Notes: generated by a model from the sequence alone, not told the origin. A DNA stretch of 64,000 bases from Stenotrophomonas maltophilia (GCF_002799245.1 NZ_NEQV01000002.1:620001-684000); one strand, 5' to 3'; shown: positions 9,254 through 21,000, numbered from the stretch's first letter. Program-made: numbers and translations.

Positions 9254-9372
9254 TTATCAGAGGTGGGGCGGTGTGGGCTTGCAGGACCGTTGGCGCCATG
9301 GATGGCGCCATCGAGCCCCCAAGGACGGGTTTACGGCGTGTCCTGCAAGCCCATACCGCCCCGCCAGGTCCA
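9254..9372 (-). repeat. Long nested palindrome element, copy C (reverse, without head)
   Basis: Outer arms 9265-9287 and 9340-9362 match over 23 bp with one mismatch. The central palindrome GGCGCCAT/ATGGCGCC lies at 9292-9309 and the core follows in reverse (GGACGGGTTTACGGCG). No head sequence is recognisable on the tonB side. A separate 7-bp hairpin, CCGGGCC/GGCCCGG at 9430-9446, sits just downstream of the tonB-like gene and could end its transcript, although it has no T-run. Confidence 0.8.
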
Positions 9373-9457
9373 GCATCCCCGCCGCCGCTTCTGCTGTTGC
9401 TTCGGCTGTGGCCGTTGCCTCTGCGGGTTCCGGGCCGCAGGCCCGGGCACCAGAACC

Positions 9458-10342
9458 CTACCGGTCGTCGTGCAGGGTGCCGCCTGGCAGGAACACCCAG
9501 GTACGGGTGACCTGCAGGATGTCGATCTCGTCCTCGGTCTTCGGCAACGGCGGGAACGGCTGTGCCAGCTTCACCACCCGCAGCGCCGCCTCATCCAGCA
9601 ACGGCGTTCCGCTCGAGCGCAGGATCCGGCTGCTCTCCACGCTGCCGTCGCGGCGCACGCCCACGCTGATCACCACCTGGCCGCCGAGCCGGCGCTGCCG
9701 GGCCTCGTCCGGGTAGTTCAGGTTGCCTACGCGCTCGGCGCGGTCGACCCAGGCACGCAGGTAATTGGCATAGGCATATTCGCGCGTGCTGGCCGACACG
9801 AACTTGCGGTTCGGGCGCTTGGCGTACTGCGCCGAGCGCAGATGCACTTCAGCAGCCAGCCGCGCCATCTCCACATCGCGCTGCTCGCGCGCGCTCAGCG
9901 GTGCATCCGGCTCCGGCTGTTCCGGCGTTGGCCGGGACTGTGCCTGCGCCACGGTGTCCTCTCCGTTGCGGCTGCTGACCACCCGTGCCTGCGGCGGCGG
10001 AACCGGCGCGGCCGATTGCTGCTGCTGCGCAACCGGGCTGAGCCCGGACTGCGCCTGCGGCACGATGCCGGCCTGGTTGTCGCGCGGCCGCTGTGCGCGG
10101 TCGTGCTCGCCACCGCCTTCCTGGCTGGCGGCGGCAAGGAAATCAGCCTGCTTGGGCGTCAGTGCGGTGCGGGTCTGGCTGAAGATCACTTCCAGCGTCG
10201 GCACCAGCGGTGCATCACCCTTCACGGCGAAGCCCACGCCCAGGATCAGCAGGGCGTGGACCAGCACCGACAGTGCGATGGTCGCCCCCAGCCGTTGCGC
10301 TTCGCGCGGCGGCGGTGGCAGGACGGCAGGTGCGGCCGCCAT
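9458..10342 (-). CDS. TonB-family energy transducer
   Basis: 294 residues. A short cytoplasmic tail is followed by one TM anchor (about residues 22-42, LSVLVHALLILGVGFAV). A Gln/Pro-rich periplasmic spacer leads to a C-terminal TonB domain (YPDEARQRRLGGQVVISVGV, then SSGTPLLDEAALRVVKLAQP). TonB proteins pass proton-motive-force energy to outer-membrane receptors. The spacer is not the classic EP/KP repeat, so this may be an accessory TonB. Its start overlaps the gshB stop by 1 nt (TGATG), so the two genes form one operon. Conserved pairing with gshB next to the pil-chp cluster is a xanthomonad feature from my memory of the family. Confidence 0.85.
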   Translation of the reverse strand: MAAAPAVLPPPPREAQRLGATIALSVLVHALLILGVGFAVKGDAPLVPTLEVIFSQTRTALTPKQADFLAAASQEGGGEHDRAQRPRDNQAGIVPQAQSGLSPVAQQQQSAAPVPPPQARVVSSRNGEDTVAQAQSRPTPEQPEPDAPLSAREQRDVEMARLAAEVHLRSAQYAKRPNRKFVSASTREYAYANYLRAWVDRAERVGNLNYPDEARQRRLGGQVVISVGVRRDGSVESSRILRSSGTPLLDEAALRVVKLAQPFPPLPKTEDEIDILQVTRTWVFLPGGTLHDDR

Positions 10343-11289
10343 CAGCGCAGGCCGGCCTCGAGCGCGTCGAACAGGGTGCCGGCAATGTTCAGGCCGTACT
10401 GCGCGTCCAGCTCGCGCACGCAGGTCGGGCTGGTCACGTTGACCTCGGTCAGGTAATCGCCGATCACGTCCAGGCCGACGAAACGCATGCCGCGTCGCTT
10501 CATCTCCGGTCCGACCTGGGCGGCGATCCAGCGGTCACGCTCGCTCAGCGGGCGGCCTTCGCCACGGCCGCCGGCCGCGAGGTTGCCACGGAACTCGTCA
10601 CCCTGCGGGATGCGCGCCAGGCAGTAGTCGACCGGTTCGCCGTCGACCAGCAGGATGCGCTTGTCACCGGCCGTGATGTCGGGGATGAACTTCTGGGCCA
10701 GCGCCAGCTTGCGGCCGCCGTCGGTCAGGGTTTCCAGGATCACGTTCAGGTTCGGATCGCCCTGGCCGCTGCGGAAGATCGAGCGGCCACCCATGCCGTC
10801 CAGCGGCTTCAGCACGGCCTGGCCGTGTTCCAGGGCGAAGGCCTTCAGTGCCTTGGCATCGCGGCTGACCAGGGTCGGTGGGCAGCACTGCGGGAACAGC
10901 AGGGCGGCCAGCTTCTCGTTGTAGTCGCGCAGGCCCTGCGGGTTGTTGACCACGCAGGCACCGGCAGCGGCAGCCACGTCCAGCACCTGGGTGTCGTACA
11001 GGTACTCGGCGTCGACCGGCGGGTCCTTGCGCATCAGCACGATCTGGCCGGGACCGAACTCGGTACGGCTGAACGTACCCAGCTCATACCAGCCGGCCGG
11101 GTCGTCGCGCACCTGCATCGGGGCGGTCTGGGCCACCGCCACGCCACCTTCCAGGGCCAGTCCGCCCGGCCGCACGTAGTGCAGGGCATGGCCGCGGCGC
11201 TGGGCTTCCAGCAGCATGGCGAAGGTGGTGTCCTTGGCGATCTTGATGTGGGCGATGGGGTCCATCACCACGATGACGTTCAACGGCAT
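10342..11289 (-). CDS. gshB: Glutathione synthetase
   Basis: 315 residues from the ATG at 11289, starting MPLNVIVVMDPIAHIKIAKD, the standard GshB N terminus. The enzyme joins gamma-glutamylcysteine and glycine with ATP in the cytosol. The ATP-grasp fold is visible: VLKPLDGMGGRSIF supplies the glycine-rich loop, DKRILLVDGEPVDYCLARIP a central strand pair, and FVGLDVIGDYLTEVNVTSPT the metal-binding end. An upstream in-frame extension to 11700 is not conserved-looking and would overlap pilG. It is divergent from pilG across 240 bp and continues into the TonB-like gene with a 1-nt overlap. Confidence 0.95.
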   Translation of the reverse strand: MPLNVIVVMDPIAHIKIAKDTTFAMLLEAQRRGHALHYVRPGGLALEGGVAVAQTAPMQVRDDPAGWYELGTFSRTEFGPGQIVLMRKDPPVDAEYLYDTQVLDVAAAAGACVVNNPQGLRDYNEKLAALLFPQCCPPTLVSRDAKALKAFALEHGQAVLKPLDGMGGRSIFRSGQGDPNLNVILETLTDGGRKLALAQKFIPDITAGDKRILLVDGEPVDYCLARIPQGDEFRGNLAAGGRGEGRPLSERDRWIAAQVGPEMKRRGMRFVGLDVIGDYLTEVNVTSPTCVRELDAQYGLNIAGTLFDALEAGLR

Positions 11290-11444
11290 GGGCGCACCTG
11301 TCAGGCAAGGCGTTGATGGTAGCGGCAACGCTGGCCGCGCGCCTCCCCGCCGTACTGCAACGCAGCGTCCGCCTGCCGGCAGCGCAGTCATTGCGAACCC
11401 GGTCACGTTCAGCCGGGCGCCACCCCCTGCGCGGTGGGCCGGCC

Positions 11445-11474
11445 TTGAAGCGGGCGCGGAAAGTGCGATATAGA
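11445..11474 (+). promoter_or_regulatory. Candidate sigma-70-like promoter of pilGHIJ-chpA
   Basis: TTGAAG (11445-11450), an 18-nt spacer and TATAGA (11469-11474), placed 55 bp before the pilG start in the gshB-pilG divergent gap. Seen by eye only. Confidence 0.4.
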
Positions 11475-11529
11475 TACGCTTTCGCAGCGGCTCCCGCCAG
11501 AGATTGGGCCGTGCGCTTGGGGATAGGCA

Positions 11530-11931
11530 ATGACTGAAAACACGACTGCGGGCGGGGAACTCGCAGGACTCCGGGTGATGGTCATCGATGATTCGAAGAC
11601 CATCCGCAGGACTGCGGAAACGCTGCTCAAGCGCGAAGGCTGCGAGGTGGTCACCGCCACCGACGGCTTTGAAGCGCTTGCCAAGATCGCAGACCAGCAA
11701 CCGCAGATCATCTTCGTCGACATCATGATGCCGCGCCTGGATGGCTACCAGACCTGCGCGCTGATCAAGGGCAACCAGCTGTTCAAGGCGACCCCGGTGA
11801 TCATGCTGTCATCCAAGGATGGCCTGTTCGACAAGGCGCGGGGGCGCATCGTCGGCTCGGAGCAATACCTGACCAAGCCTTTCACGCGCGAAGAACTGCT
11901 GGGTGCCATCCGCACATACGTCAACGCCTGA
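11530..11931 (+). CDS. pilG: Twitching-motility response regulator PilG
   Basis: 133-residue single-domain receiver. It has the acidic pair in MVIDDSKTIRR, phospho-acceptor Asp64 in FVDIMMPR, the switch Ser in VIMLSSKDG and Lys in YLTKPFTREEL. PilG is phosphorylated by ChpA and promotes type IV pilus extension. It is first in the cluster pilG-pilH-pilI-pilJ-chpA-chpB-like-chpC, with pilH 18 bp downstream. The N-terminal extension before the first strand (about 14 residues) is usual for PilG and absent from PilH, which supports the assignment. Confidence 0.95.
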   Translation: MTENTTAGGELAGLRVMVIDDSKTIRRTAETLLKREGCEVVTATDGFEALAKIADQQPQIIFVDIMMPRLDGYQTCALIKGNQLFKATPVIMLSSKDGLFDKARGRIVGSEQYLTKPFTREELLGAIRTYVNA

Positions 11932-11949
11932 CCAGGGGGGAAAGGCACA

Positions 11950-12312
11950 ATGGCTCGTATCGTCCTGATCGAGGATTCACCGACCGACCGCGCGGTGTTC
12001 ACCCAGTGGCTGCGCCGTGCCGGCCACGAGGTGCTGGAAGCGGACAACGCCGAGGATGGCCTGCAGCTGGTCCGCGACCAGGTGCCGCAGCTGGTGCTGA
12101 TGGACGTGGTCCTGCCCGGCATGAGCGGTTTCCAGGCCACCCGTGCAATGGCCCGTGATGCGTCGATCAAGCACATCCCGGTGATCATCGTCAGCACCAA
12201 AGCGATGGAAACCGACAAGGCCTGGGGCCTGCGCCAGGGCGCAGCCGATTACATCGTCAAGCCGCCGCGCGAGGATGAACTGATCGCGCGGATCAACGAA
12301 CTGGTGGCCTGA
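11950..12312 (+). CDS. pilH: Twitching-motility response regulator PilH
   Basis: 120-residue receiver domain with VLIEDSPTDRA at the acidic pocket, phospho-acceptor Asp52 in LVLMDVVLPG and Lys in YIVKPPREDEL. In the Pseudomonas Chp system PilH favours retraction and may act as a phosphate sink opposing PilG; here that is inferred from order and family. A GGGGGAAAGG ribosome-binding region precedes the ATG. The stop overlaps the pilI start by 1 nt. Confidence 0.94.
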   Translation: MARIVLIEDSPTDRAVFTQWLRRAGHEVLEADNAEDGLQLVRDQVPQLVLMDVVLPGMSGFQATRAMARDASIKHIPVIIVSTKAMETDKAWGLRQGAADYIVKPPREDELIARINELVA

Positions 12313-12842
12313 TGCGCTCGCCCTTCGACATCCTTGAAGCCTACGAACGGCGCAGCCTGGCCCACGCGGTGCAGCTGCCCGGGCGGCAGTTTGCCCAGGA
12401 CCTGTGGCGTGGCGTGGGTTTCCGCGTCGGCCAGCGCCGGCTGGTGTCCGATTTCCGCGAAGTGGTGGAAATCGTGCCGATGCCGCCGGTAACCCCGGTG
12501 CCCTGCGCACAGCCCTGGCTGCTGGGCGTGGGCAACCTGCGCGGCAACCTGTTCCCGGTGGTCGACCTGAAGTACTTCCTGGAAGGCACGCGCACCGTGC
12601 AGCAGGAAGGCCAGCGCGTGCTGATCATGCGCCAGGCCGGCGGCGACGTCGCACTGACCATCGATGAACTGTTCGGCCAGCGCAGCTTCGAGCTGGACCA
12701 GCAGATCGAAGCTGGCACGTTGGCCGAAGGCCGTTACGGCCATTTCGTCGACCGTGCCTTCCATGCCGACGGCCATGACTGGGGCGTGTTCTCGCTCTCG
12801 CTGCTGTCGCGCACCCCTGAATTCCGGCAAGCCGCGGCCTGA
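12312..12842 (+). CDS. pilI: CheW-like coupling protein PilI
   Basis: 176 residues. The single CheW domain (about residues 30-165) includes FRVGQRRLVSDFREVVEIVP, WLLGVGNLRGNLFPVVDLKY and RVLIMRQAGGDVALTIDELF. It should bridge the PilJ receptor and the ChpA kinase at the pole. The start overlaps pilH by 1 nt; pilJ begins 41 bp downstream behind a GAGG-like site. Confidence 0.93.
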   Translation: MRSPFDILEAYERRSLAHAVQLPGRQFAQDLWRGVGFRVGQRRLVSDFREVVEIVPMPPVTPVPCAQPWLLGVGNLRGNLFPVVDLKYFLEGTRTVQQEGQRVLIMRQAGGDVALTIDELFGQRSFELDQQIEAGTLAEGRYGHFVDRAFHADGHDWGVFSLSLLSRTPEFRQAAA

Positions 12843-12883
12843 GGCCGGGCATCGCCCCCTGCATTGAAGATCGAGGTTGAACG

Positions 12884-14920
12884 ATGAGTACTGCTTCGGA
12901 CGCCACCAAGACCGGAAAGCTGCGGCTGGGCGGCAGCAACCTCTGGCTGTTCCTGCTGCTGGCATCGATGATCCTGTTCGGCGTCAACACCGGCGTCGCT
13001 ACCTGGCAGGGCAGCCGCCTTGCCGACGCCGGCTCCAAGGCTGCCGACCTGCAGGTACTGTCGCAGCAGCTGGCCAACCAGGGACGTGATGCGGTCGGCG
13101 GCAACGCCCAGGCCTTCACCGCCTTCAAGGCCACCCGCAACGCGATCGAACAGAACGTGTCGACGCTGCAGGGCCGCTATGGCAAGGAGCCCGGCGTGTC
13201 CGGTGCCATCGCGACCCTGGGCGAGACCTGGGCACCGTTGGGCAAGCAGGCCGGGCAGCTGGTGGCCAGCGAGCCGGCCGTGCTGGCGCTGGCCGGCAAC
13301 GCGAACAACTTCACCGGCGCGGTGCCGGGCCTGCAGGCCCAGCTGAACGAGCTGGTGCGCGCGATGTCCGCCTCCGGCGCACCGTCGTCGCAGGTGTACA
13401 GCGCGCTGCAGCAGGTCGTGGTGGCCGGTTCGATGGCCCGCCGCGTGACCGAGATGCGTGCCGGTGGCAGCGCCGCGGCAACCGCCGGCGATGCGCTGGC
13501 GCGTGACATCACCGTGTTCTCGCAGGTGCTCGATGGCCTGCGCAACGGCAACGAGGAACTGGGCATCACCGCCGTGCGCGGTGCCGCCGCCGTGGCCGCC
13601 CTGGAACAGTCGCAGCAGAAGTGGGAAGCGATGAAGCAGGACGCCGACGCGATCCTGGCCAGCTCGCGCCAGCTGTTCGCGGCGCAGTCGGCGGCCACCG
13701 CGCTGGGCCAGGGTTCGGCACACATGCTGGACGACAGCCGCAAGCTGTTCGACGCGTTCTCCTCGTTCGGTTCGGTATCCGACACCCGCCTGTTCCCGAA
13801 CTTCTGGATTGGCGTGGTGTCCGGTGCGCTGTCGCTGATCGCGATCATCGGCTTCGTCTCCACCAACGTGCGCAGCCGCTCGCGCGAGCAGGAACTGCGT
13901 TACCAGACCCAGGTGGAATTCAACAGCCGCAACCAGCAGGCGATCATGCGGCTGCTGGACGAAATCTCCTCGCTCGGTGAGGGCGACCTGACGGTGAAGG
14001 CCTCGGTGACCGAGGACATGACCGGCGCGATCGCGGACGCAATCAACTACGCGGTCGACGAGCTGCGCCACCTGGTGACCACCATCAACGACACCTCGGC
14101 CAAGGTCGCGATGTCCACCCAGGAAACGCAGGCCACCGCCATGCAGCTGGCAGAGGCGGCGGGTCACCAGGCCAACCAGATCACCTCGGCCTCGGACCGC
14201 ATCGGCGAAATCGCGGCGAGCATCGAGCAGGTATCGCGCAACTCGGCCGAGTCGGCCGACGTGGCACAGCGTTCGGTGGTGATCGCCGCCGAAGGTGCCG
14301 GCGTGGTGCGCGAGACCATCCAGGGCATGGACCAGATCCGTGACCAGATCCAGGAAACCTCCAAGCGCATCAAGCGCCTGGGCGAGTCGTCGCAGGAAAT
14401 CGGATCGATCGTGGAACTGATCAACGACATTTCCGAGCAGACCAACATCCTGGCGTTGAACGCGGCGGTGCAGGCTGCGTCGGCCGGTGAAGCGGGCCGC
14501 GGTTTCGCGGTCGTGGCCGACGAAGTGCAGCGCCTGGCAGAACGTACCTCGGGTGCGACCCGACGCATCGAGAACCTGGTCCAGGCCATTCAGGCCGACA
14601 CCAACGAAGCGGTCACCTCGATGGAGCAGACCACTGCCGAAGTGGTGTCCGGTGCGCGCCTGGCCGAGGACGCCGGTACCGCGCTGACCGAGATCGAACG
14701 CGTGTCCAACGCCCTGAACACCCTCATCAAGAACATCTCCATCGCCGCCCAGCAGCAGTCCGCCGCCGCCTCCGACATCACCCGCACCATGGGCGTGATC
14801 CGGCAGATCACCGGCCAGACCTCGCAGGGTGCCGGGCAGACCGCAGAGTCGATCGGCCACCTCGCGCAGCTGGCGGCGGACCTGCGCCGTTCGGTCGCCG
14901 ACTTCAAGCTGCCGGCGTGA
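12884..14920 (+). CDS. pilJ: Methyl-accepting chemotaxis-type receptor PilJ
   Basis: 678 residues. TM1 is at about 22-44 ([19 protein letters not shown]) and TM2 at about 306-328 ([19 protein letters not shown]). A roughly 260-residue periplasmic helical sensor lies between them. HAMP-like linkers follow, then a long cytoplasmic coiled coil with the signalling hairpin tip ([20 protein letters not shown]). PilJ senses pilus state and controls ChpA. No CheR/PilK gene is present in this cluster and the CheB-like gene looks catalytically dead, so adaptation by methylation may not occur here unless supplied from elsewhere. Confidence 0.94.
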   Translation: MSTASDATKTGKLRLGGSNLWLFLLLASMILFGVNTGVATWQGSRLADAGSKAADLQVLSQQLANQGRDAVGGNAQAFTAFKATRNAIEQNVSTLQGRYGKEPGVSGAIATLGETWAPLGKQAGQLVASEPAVLALAGNANNFTGAVPGLQAQLNELVRAMSASGAPSSQVYSALQQVVVAGSMARRVTEMRAGGSAAATAGDALARDITVFSQVLDGLRNGNEELGITAVRGAAAVAALEQSQQKWEAMKQDADAILASSRQLFAAQSAATALGQGSAHMLDDSRKLFDAFSSFGSVSDTRLFPNFWIGVVSGALSLIAIIGFVSTNVRSRSREQELRYQTQVEFNSRNQQAIMRLLDEISSLGEGDLTVKASVTEDMTGAIADAINYAVDELRHLVTTINDTSAKVAMSTQETQATAMQLAEAAGHQANQITSASDRIGEIAASIEQVSRNSAESADVAQRSVVIAAEGAGVVRETIQGMDQIRDQIQETSKRIKRLGESSQEIGSIVELINDISEQTNILALNAAVQAASAGEAGRGFAVVADEVQRLAERTSGATRRIENLVQAIQADTNEAVTSMEQTTAEVVSGARLAEDAGTALTEIERVSNALNTLIKNISIAAQQQSAAASDITRTMGVIRQITGQTSQGAGQTAESIGHLAQLAADLRRSVADFKLPA

Positions 14921-14952
14921 CGCGGGCAGGGCGGCGAGCAAGGAACCAGTCG

Positions 14953-15024
14953 ATGAAGCATTTCCATTCCCCACGCCAGAACTCGCGCGGCCACCGCGCG
15001 GCGGCGAACGGAGCGCGTCCATGA
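14953..15024 (+). CDS. Possible 23-residue leader peptide upstream of chpA
   Basis: An ATG at 14953 opens a 23-codon frame (MKHFHSPRQNSRGHRAAANG...) whose TGA overlaps the chpA ATG as ATGA. An AAGGA lies 8 nt before it, a better ribosome site than anything just before chpA. It could couple translation into chpA. It may equally be chance in GC-rich spacer DNA; no homologue is known to me. Confidence 0.3.
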   Translation: MKHFHSPRQNSRGHRAAANGARP

Positions 15025-18000
15025 GCAGTCTGCGCGATGCGATGAGCCACGCAGCGCTGGGCTGGGTCAAGCCCGAGCTGGACGAGACCCTGCGCCAGGT
15101 GCGCAACGAGGTCGAGTACTACGCGGAAGACCCGACCGATGCCAGCCGCATGCGCATCTGCGCCGGCTACCTGCACCAGGTGCAGGGCACCCTGCGCATG
15201 GTCGAACTGTATGCGCCGGCGATGGTGGCCGAAGAGCTGGAGCAGCTGGCCAACGCCATCGGCGCCGGCCGCGTGGCCGACCGTGATGAAGCCTGCGCGA
15301 CCCTGATGCGTGGCAGCGTGCTGCTGCCTGACTATCTGGAACGCCTGCAGAACGGCCATCGCGACATTCCGATCGTGCTGATGCCGCTGCTCAACGAGAT
15401 CCGTGCGTCGCGCGGCGAAGAAGGCGTCAATGACAGCGTGCTGCTGGCCTTCGCGCCGGACAGTGTCACCGCCACCGAAGCCGAGCTGGACCATGCCCGT
15501 GGCAGCCTGAGCGGGCGCAACCGCGAGCTGCTCGACACGGTCGGCAACGCGGTGAAGGAAGAACTGCTGCGCATCAAGGATGCGCTTGACCTGCACCTGC
15601 GCACCGGTGGTGCGCCGGAACAGCTGCAGACCCAGGCCAACGAGCTCGGCGCCGTGGCCGACACGCTGGGCATGATGGGGCTGGGCGTGGCCCGTGGCGT
15701 GGTCGTGCAGCAGCGCGACGCGCTGCGTGGCGTGGTCGAGGGCCGGCAGCAGATCGACGAGAACCTGCTGCTGGATATTGCCGGTGCGCTGCTGTACGTC
15801 GATGCCTCGCTGGATGACCAGGTCGCCCATCTGGGTGCCGGCGGCAGTGGCGAGGACGATCCGAGCGCGGTCGAGAACCGGCGCACGGTGGAGGTGCTGG
15901 CGCATGAAGCCATCGCCAACTTCGCCGCCGCCCGCGAGCATTTCGTCGCCTTCATCGAAACCAGCTGGAACCATGCCGAGCTGCAGGATGTGCCGCGCCT
16001 GCTGGGCGACGTGTCCGGCGCGCTGCGCATGCTCGACCTGGGCACCGCCGCCGATTACCTGCGTGGCGTGCAGCAGTACATCGAGGCTGAACTGATCGGC
16101 CGCCAGCGCGTGCCCAGCGGCCGCCAGCTGGACACCCTGGCCGATGCCATGGCCAGCCTGGAGTACTACCTGGAAGCCCTGCGCGACCGCCGCCCGGGCC
16201 GCGAAGACATCCTCGAAATCACCCGCAGCAGCCTCGAGGCACTGCGCTACTGGCCGCTGCCCGAACGCACTGCTGCCGCGCCGGAAGCACCGGTACTGCT
16301 GCCGGTCGAACGCGAGCCGGTTGCGCTGCAGGCCGAGCCGCTGCAGCCGGAGCGCATCGAGGTTCCGGTGCAGCCTGCGGCGCCCGCTGCCGGCGACGTG
16401 CCGGTGCCGCTGCCGGACTTCATCTTCGACCCGCCGCCGGCCACACCGGCGCCGATGGCGTCCGACAACCACCGGGTGTTCGGCGTACCGGGTGCTGCGG
16501 CAGCCGTGGCCGCCAGTACCGGTGATACCGGCGCTTCGCCATTGCCGACGCACGATGATGCGGAGGCCTCGCTGGTCTTCGCGGCGTCCAGCGCGCCTGC
16601 GCCGGATGTCCCGCAGTGGGAGCTGGCGCCGTTCCATCCGGAGGGCGACGTCGTCGCGCCTGCCGACGACGAGCGCAGCCCGACCTTCGCCAGTTTCGAT
16701 CCGGTCAGCTTCGAGCTGGCTGACGGGGGGCACGCCGGTGCACCGCAGTGGTCGCTGTCCGAGGCGCCGCAGGTAGCGGTGGAAACCGCAGCGCCTGCCA
16801 TCGACGAGACGACGGATGCGTTGGTCGCCTCCGCAACCGCTTTCGATGCTGCGCCGGCGTTCGATCCGGTGGCGGCCGAACAGGATGCGGCTGCCGTGGC
16901 CGACGACGTGGTGTTCCGCTTCGACGCCGACGCACTGGACAACGCTGACGACGTGCTGTCGCTGCATGCGATGGAAACGCTGTCGCTGGATGATGACGCC
17001 GGGTTGCATCCGTCGCTGGAGATGGTCGACGCCGTAGCCCCGCCGCTGGCTGATGCATCACCCGCAGCGCGGGTCGAGATGGATGAAACCCCGGCGGGTG
17101 ACCTGCCGGAATCGTCGATCACGCCGCCACTGATCGATGCGCCGGCTCCGGCGGCGGAAACGTCCGCACCGGCCGTGTCGGTGATCGATATCGACACCAT
17201 CGCGCCGATTGATTTCAGCGAGGCCGATGCCCAGTTCTTCGCCGAGCTGAGTGCGGCCGCTGCCGGCTTCAATCCGCAGGCGATGGCCGCTGCAGCGGCG
17301 CCGGAAGCGGCGGTTGCGGCCGACGCCGGCACCGACACCTCTGCCGGCTTCGACGCCGGCTTCGACGACGATGCCGAGAACATCGACGAGGACATCCGCG
17401 AGGTGTTCCTGGAAGAGTTCGACGACGAGCTGGCCAATCTCGGCACGCTGCTGCCAGCGTGGCGCATGCAGCCGGACAACATGGACCGGCTGCGCCCGAT
17501 CCGGCGCATCTTCCATACCCTCAAGGGCAGTGGCCGCCTGGTCGGCGCACGCACCCTGGGTGAGTTCGCGTGGAAGATCGAAGGCATGCTCAACCGCGTG
17601 CTGGACGGCAGCCGCGCCGCATCCCCCGCAGTGCTGGCGATGGTCGACAACGCGCATGCGGCGCTGCCGCAGCTGAACGCGGCGCTGCGCCACGGCCAGC
17701 GCATCAGCGTCGACCTGCAGGCCATGCAGGCCATCGCCGATCGTGTCGGTGCAGGCGAGGAAACCTACTACGTGCCACTGCCGGCGGCCCCTGCACCGGT
17801 CGTACCGGTGGCCGAAGCCGACGGCGAAGACGAGGTCAGCCGCATTCTCGACGCGGAAGCTGCCGCGTCGGCGCTGGCCGACGCCGCCGTGGAGGCCGAA
17901 GCCGCCGGCACGCCGGCCAACATCGACAGCGTGCTGCGCGAGATCCTCGAAGCCGAGGTGGAAGTCCATCAGGCCACCCTGCAGGACTGGCTGCGTTCGG

Positions 18001-21000
18001 CACAGCAGGCACCACAGCCGGTCAGCGATGCACTGCTGCGCGCGGTGCACACCATGAACGGCGCCTTCGCGATGACCGAAGTGCCCGAGATCACGGCTGT
18101 GACCGGTGGTGCCGAGTCCTACATCAAGCGTGCACTGGCCGCCGAGGTGGTGCCGGGTGATGAAGGCGTGGCCGCCCTGGATGCGACTGCGCAGGCGATC
18201 ACCGCCACCATGCAAGCGCTGCAGGCCGAACAGCCGCGCATCGCGCCGCAACAGGTACTGGCACAGCGCCTGCAGGCGCTGGCCGGCGAGTTGCCGGAAG
18301 CGCGCTGGCCGATGGTGGGCCTGGAAGACGACGAGGACGATCTGGTGCTGGACGACGAACCGGCGGCCGAACCGGGCGCGGAAGCATCGACAACCGCCGC
18401 GGTTGAAGCCGATGCTGTGCCGCTTTCGTTTGCCGCACCGGAACAGGAAGCGGAGGCACCGGCCGATAGGGCGGAAGCCGCGGTCGCCGATGGGGCGATC
18501 GAGGCCGGGCTGGAGGTCGGTGAGCTGACCGCCAGCGACGACCTATCGCGCTACTTCGATGCCGGATGGCCGTCCGTACCGGGTGAGGGCGGGGCGTCGC
18601 TGCCGGTGGTCGAATCGATCCAGGTGGCCGACGATGTTCCGGACGTTGCTGCAGACCGCGCCGAGGCGGAGGCCGAAGGCGTACCGCTGTTGTCCGACGA
18701 TGATGGGTTGACCGTCGCGGACGATCTGTCGCCGTACCTGGACGCCAGTGCGCTGCCGGTCGACGACCGCGACGCCGAAGAGATTCCCGCAACTGCCGAA
18801 GCCGGCGCATCTGACCTGAATGCGTCCTCGTCCGATCACGCGCACGACGCTGACGCGGTGGCGTTCGAGTCGCCTGCTGCACTGCCACTCGACAGCGGGC
18901 TGTCGAGCCTGCAGGATGAAATGGCTGCGCCGGGGTTTGCAGAACCGGTCTCGCTGGAAGCCGCGCTCGAGGCCGGCCTGCACGTGATCGACGAAGAGCA
19001 GCCCCTGGCCGACGACGGGCAATGGCCCGTGCTCGGCCTGCAGGCCAGCGAACTCGCGCCGGGCGAGGCGGAAGCCTTTGCCGAGGATGCGGACGTCGGC
19101 GGGGAGGCGGCGATCGGTGAAGGAGAGAGCGCCGATCAGCCGTCCCCGGCGACGGTGAACGAGGAGATCGCGGAGACCGCAGCGCCGGCCACCGCCGAAC
19201 CGGTGCGCTTCTTCGAACTGGAGGACGCACCGGGCCAGGCGGATGTCCACGCCGAAGCCGCCGGCCTCGATGGGGTTGCCGTGCCGGATGCCGTGGCAGC
19301 CGACGCGCCTGAAGCCGGCGTGCCTGAGCCCGTGGCACCTGAAGTACCTGCCATGCCGGTGCTGGAAGACAGCGCCGATACGCTCGACTTCAGCATCTAC
19401 GATCGCGAGCTGGTCGACATCTTCGTCGAGGAAGGCAAGGACCTGCTCGACCATTGCGATGGCCTGATCAGCGAGCTGCGCGATGCACCGCAGGATCGCG
19501 AGGTGCTGGCTGGCCTGCAGCGTGACCTGCACACCCTGAAGGGTGGCGCACGCATGGCCGGCATCAACGCCATCGGCGATCTCGGCCACAGCATCGAATC
19601 GTTGCTGGAAGCCGTCGCCGCCGGTCGCACCGAGATTGAACGCCGCGATGTGCAGTTGCTGGAGCGCGGATTCGATCGCCTGCACCAGCTGTTGACCCGC
19701 ACCGGTGACCACCGCGTGGTGGAACCGGCGCAGGATCTGGTCGACGCATTCGAAGTGCGTACCACCACCGATATCGCTGCGGCTGCGGCGGCTGCCGCAG
19801 CGGCAGCCAACGGGGCGAGCGTCGCAGAAACCGCTTCTGCGCCGGTCGCCAGCCCGGCACCGGCAGTGCTCGATGCGCCGTTGTCGGCACCTCTGCCGGC
19901 CGAAGGCGTGGTCGATGAAGATCCGCTGGCACGCCCGCAGCAGGAACAGGTGCGCGTGCGCGCGGATCTGCTCGACCGCCTGGTCAACCATGCTGGTGAA
20001 GTGGCGATCTACCGTTCGCGCCTGGAACAGCAGCTCGGCGCCTTCCGTGGCGCGATGGGCGAACTGGAGCGCACCAATGCGCGACTGCGCGACCAGCTGC
20101 GCCGCCTCGACCTGGAAACCGAAGCGCAGATCGTTGCCCGCTACCAGCGTGAGCAGGACCAGGCCGATCAGAAGTTCGATCCGCTGGAGCTGGACCGCTT
20201 CTCCACGCTGCAGCAGCTCAGTCGTGCGCTGAACGAGTCGGCAGCCGATCTCGGGGGCCTGCAGGGCGTGCTGGACGATCTGTCGCGCCAGTACGATTCG
20301 CTGCTGCAACAGCAGTCGCGCGTCAGCTCCGAGCTGCAGGACGGCCTGATGCGCGCGCGCATGGTGCCGTTCGATGGCCTGGTGCCGCGCCTGCGCCGCG
20401 TGGTCCGCCAGTCCGGCATGGATACCGGCAAGCAGGTGCACCTGACCCTGGAAGGCACCCACGGCGAACTGGACCGCAACGTTCTCGACCGCATGGTCGC
20501 GCCGCTGGAGCACATGCTGCGCAATTCCGTGGCCCATGGCCTGGAAGCACCGGAACAGCGTCGCGCCGCTGGCAAGCCGGAAGAGGGCGAAGTCGCCATC
20601 CGCCTGCACCGTGAAGGCTCGGAAATCGTGCTGGAAGTGGCCGATGACGGTGCCGGCCTGGACCGTGAAGCGATCCGTCGCCGCGCCATCGACCGTGGCC
20701 TGTTGGCCGCCGATGCACAGCCGAACGAGCAGGAACTGGACAACCTGATCTTCGCCTCCGGTTTCTCCACCGCCGACCAGGTCAGCCAGCTGGCGGGCCG
20801 CGGCGTGGGCATGGACGTGGTGCGCAACGAAGTGCGCCAGCTCGGCGGCTCGGTCGACATCCAGTCGGTGCGTGGCCAGGGCGTGCGCTTCACCCTGCGC
20901 CTGCCGCAGACGCTGGCCGTCACCCAGGCGGTGTTCGTGCAGATCGGCGAAACCACCTTCGCCGTGCCGGTGGCCTCGGTCAGTGGTATCGGCCGCCTGT

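Noticed and set aside
8944-9372. Palindrome elements as transposons or miniature inverted-repeat transposons
   Set aside because: No target-site duplication or fixed terminal inverted repeats are visible; outer-arm sequences vary between copies while their ends (head and tail) are not inverted copies of each other.
12734-15106. A 790-codon minus-strand frame opposite pilJ
   Set aside because: Shadow of the pilJ coding frame; low-complexity Arg/His/Gly product and no start signals.
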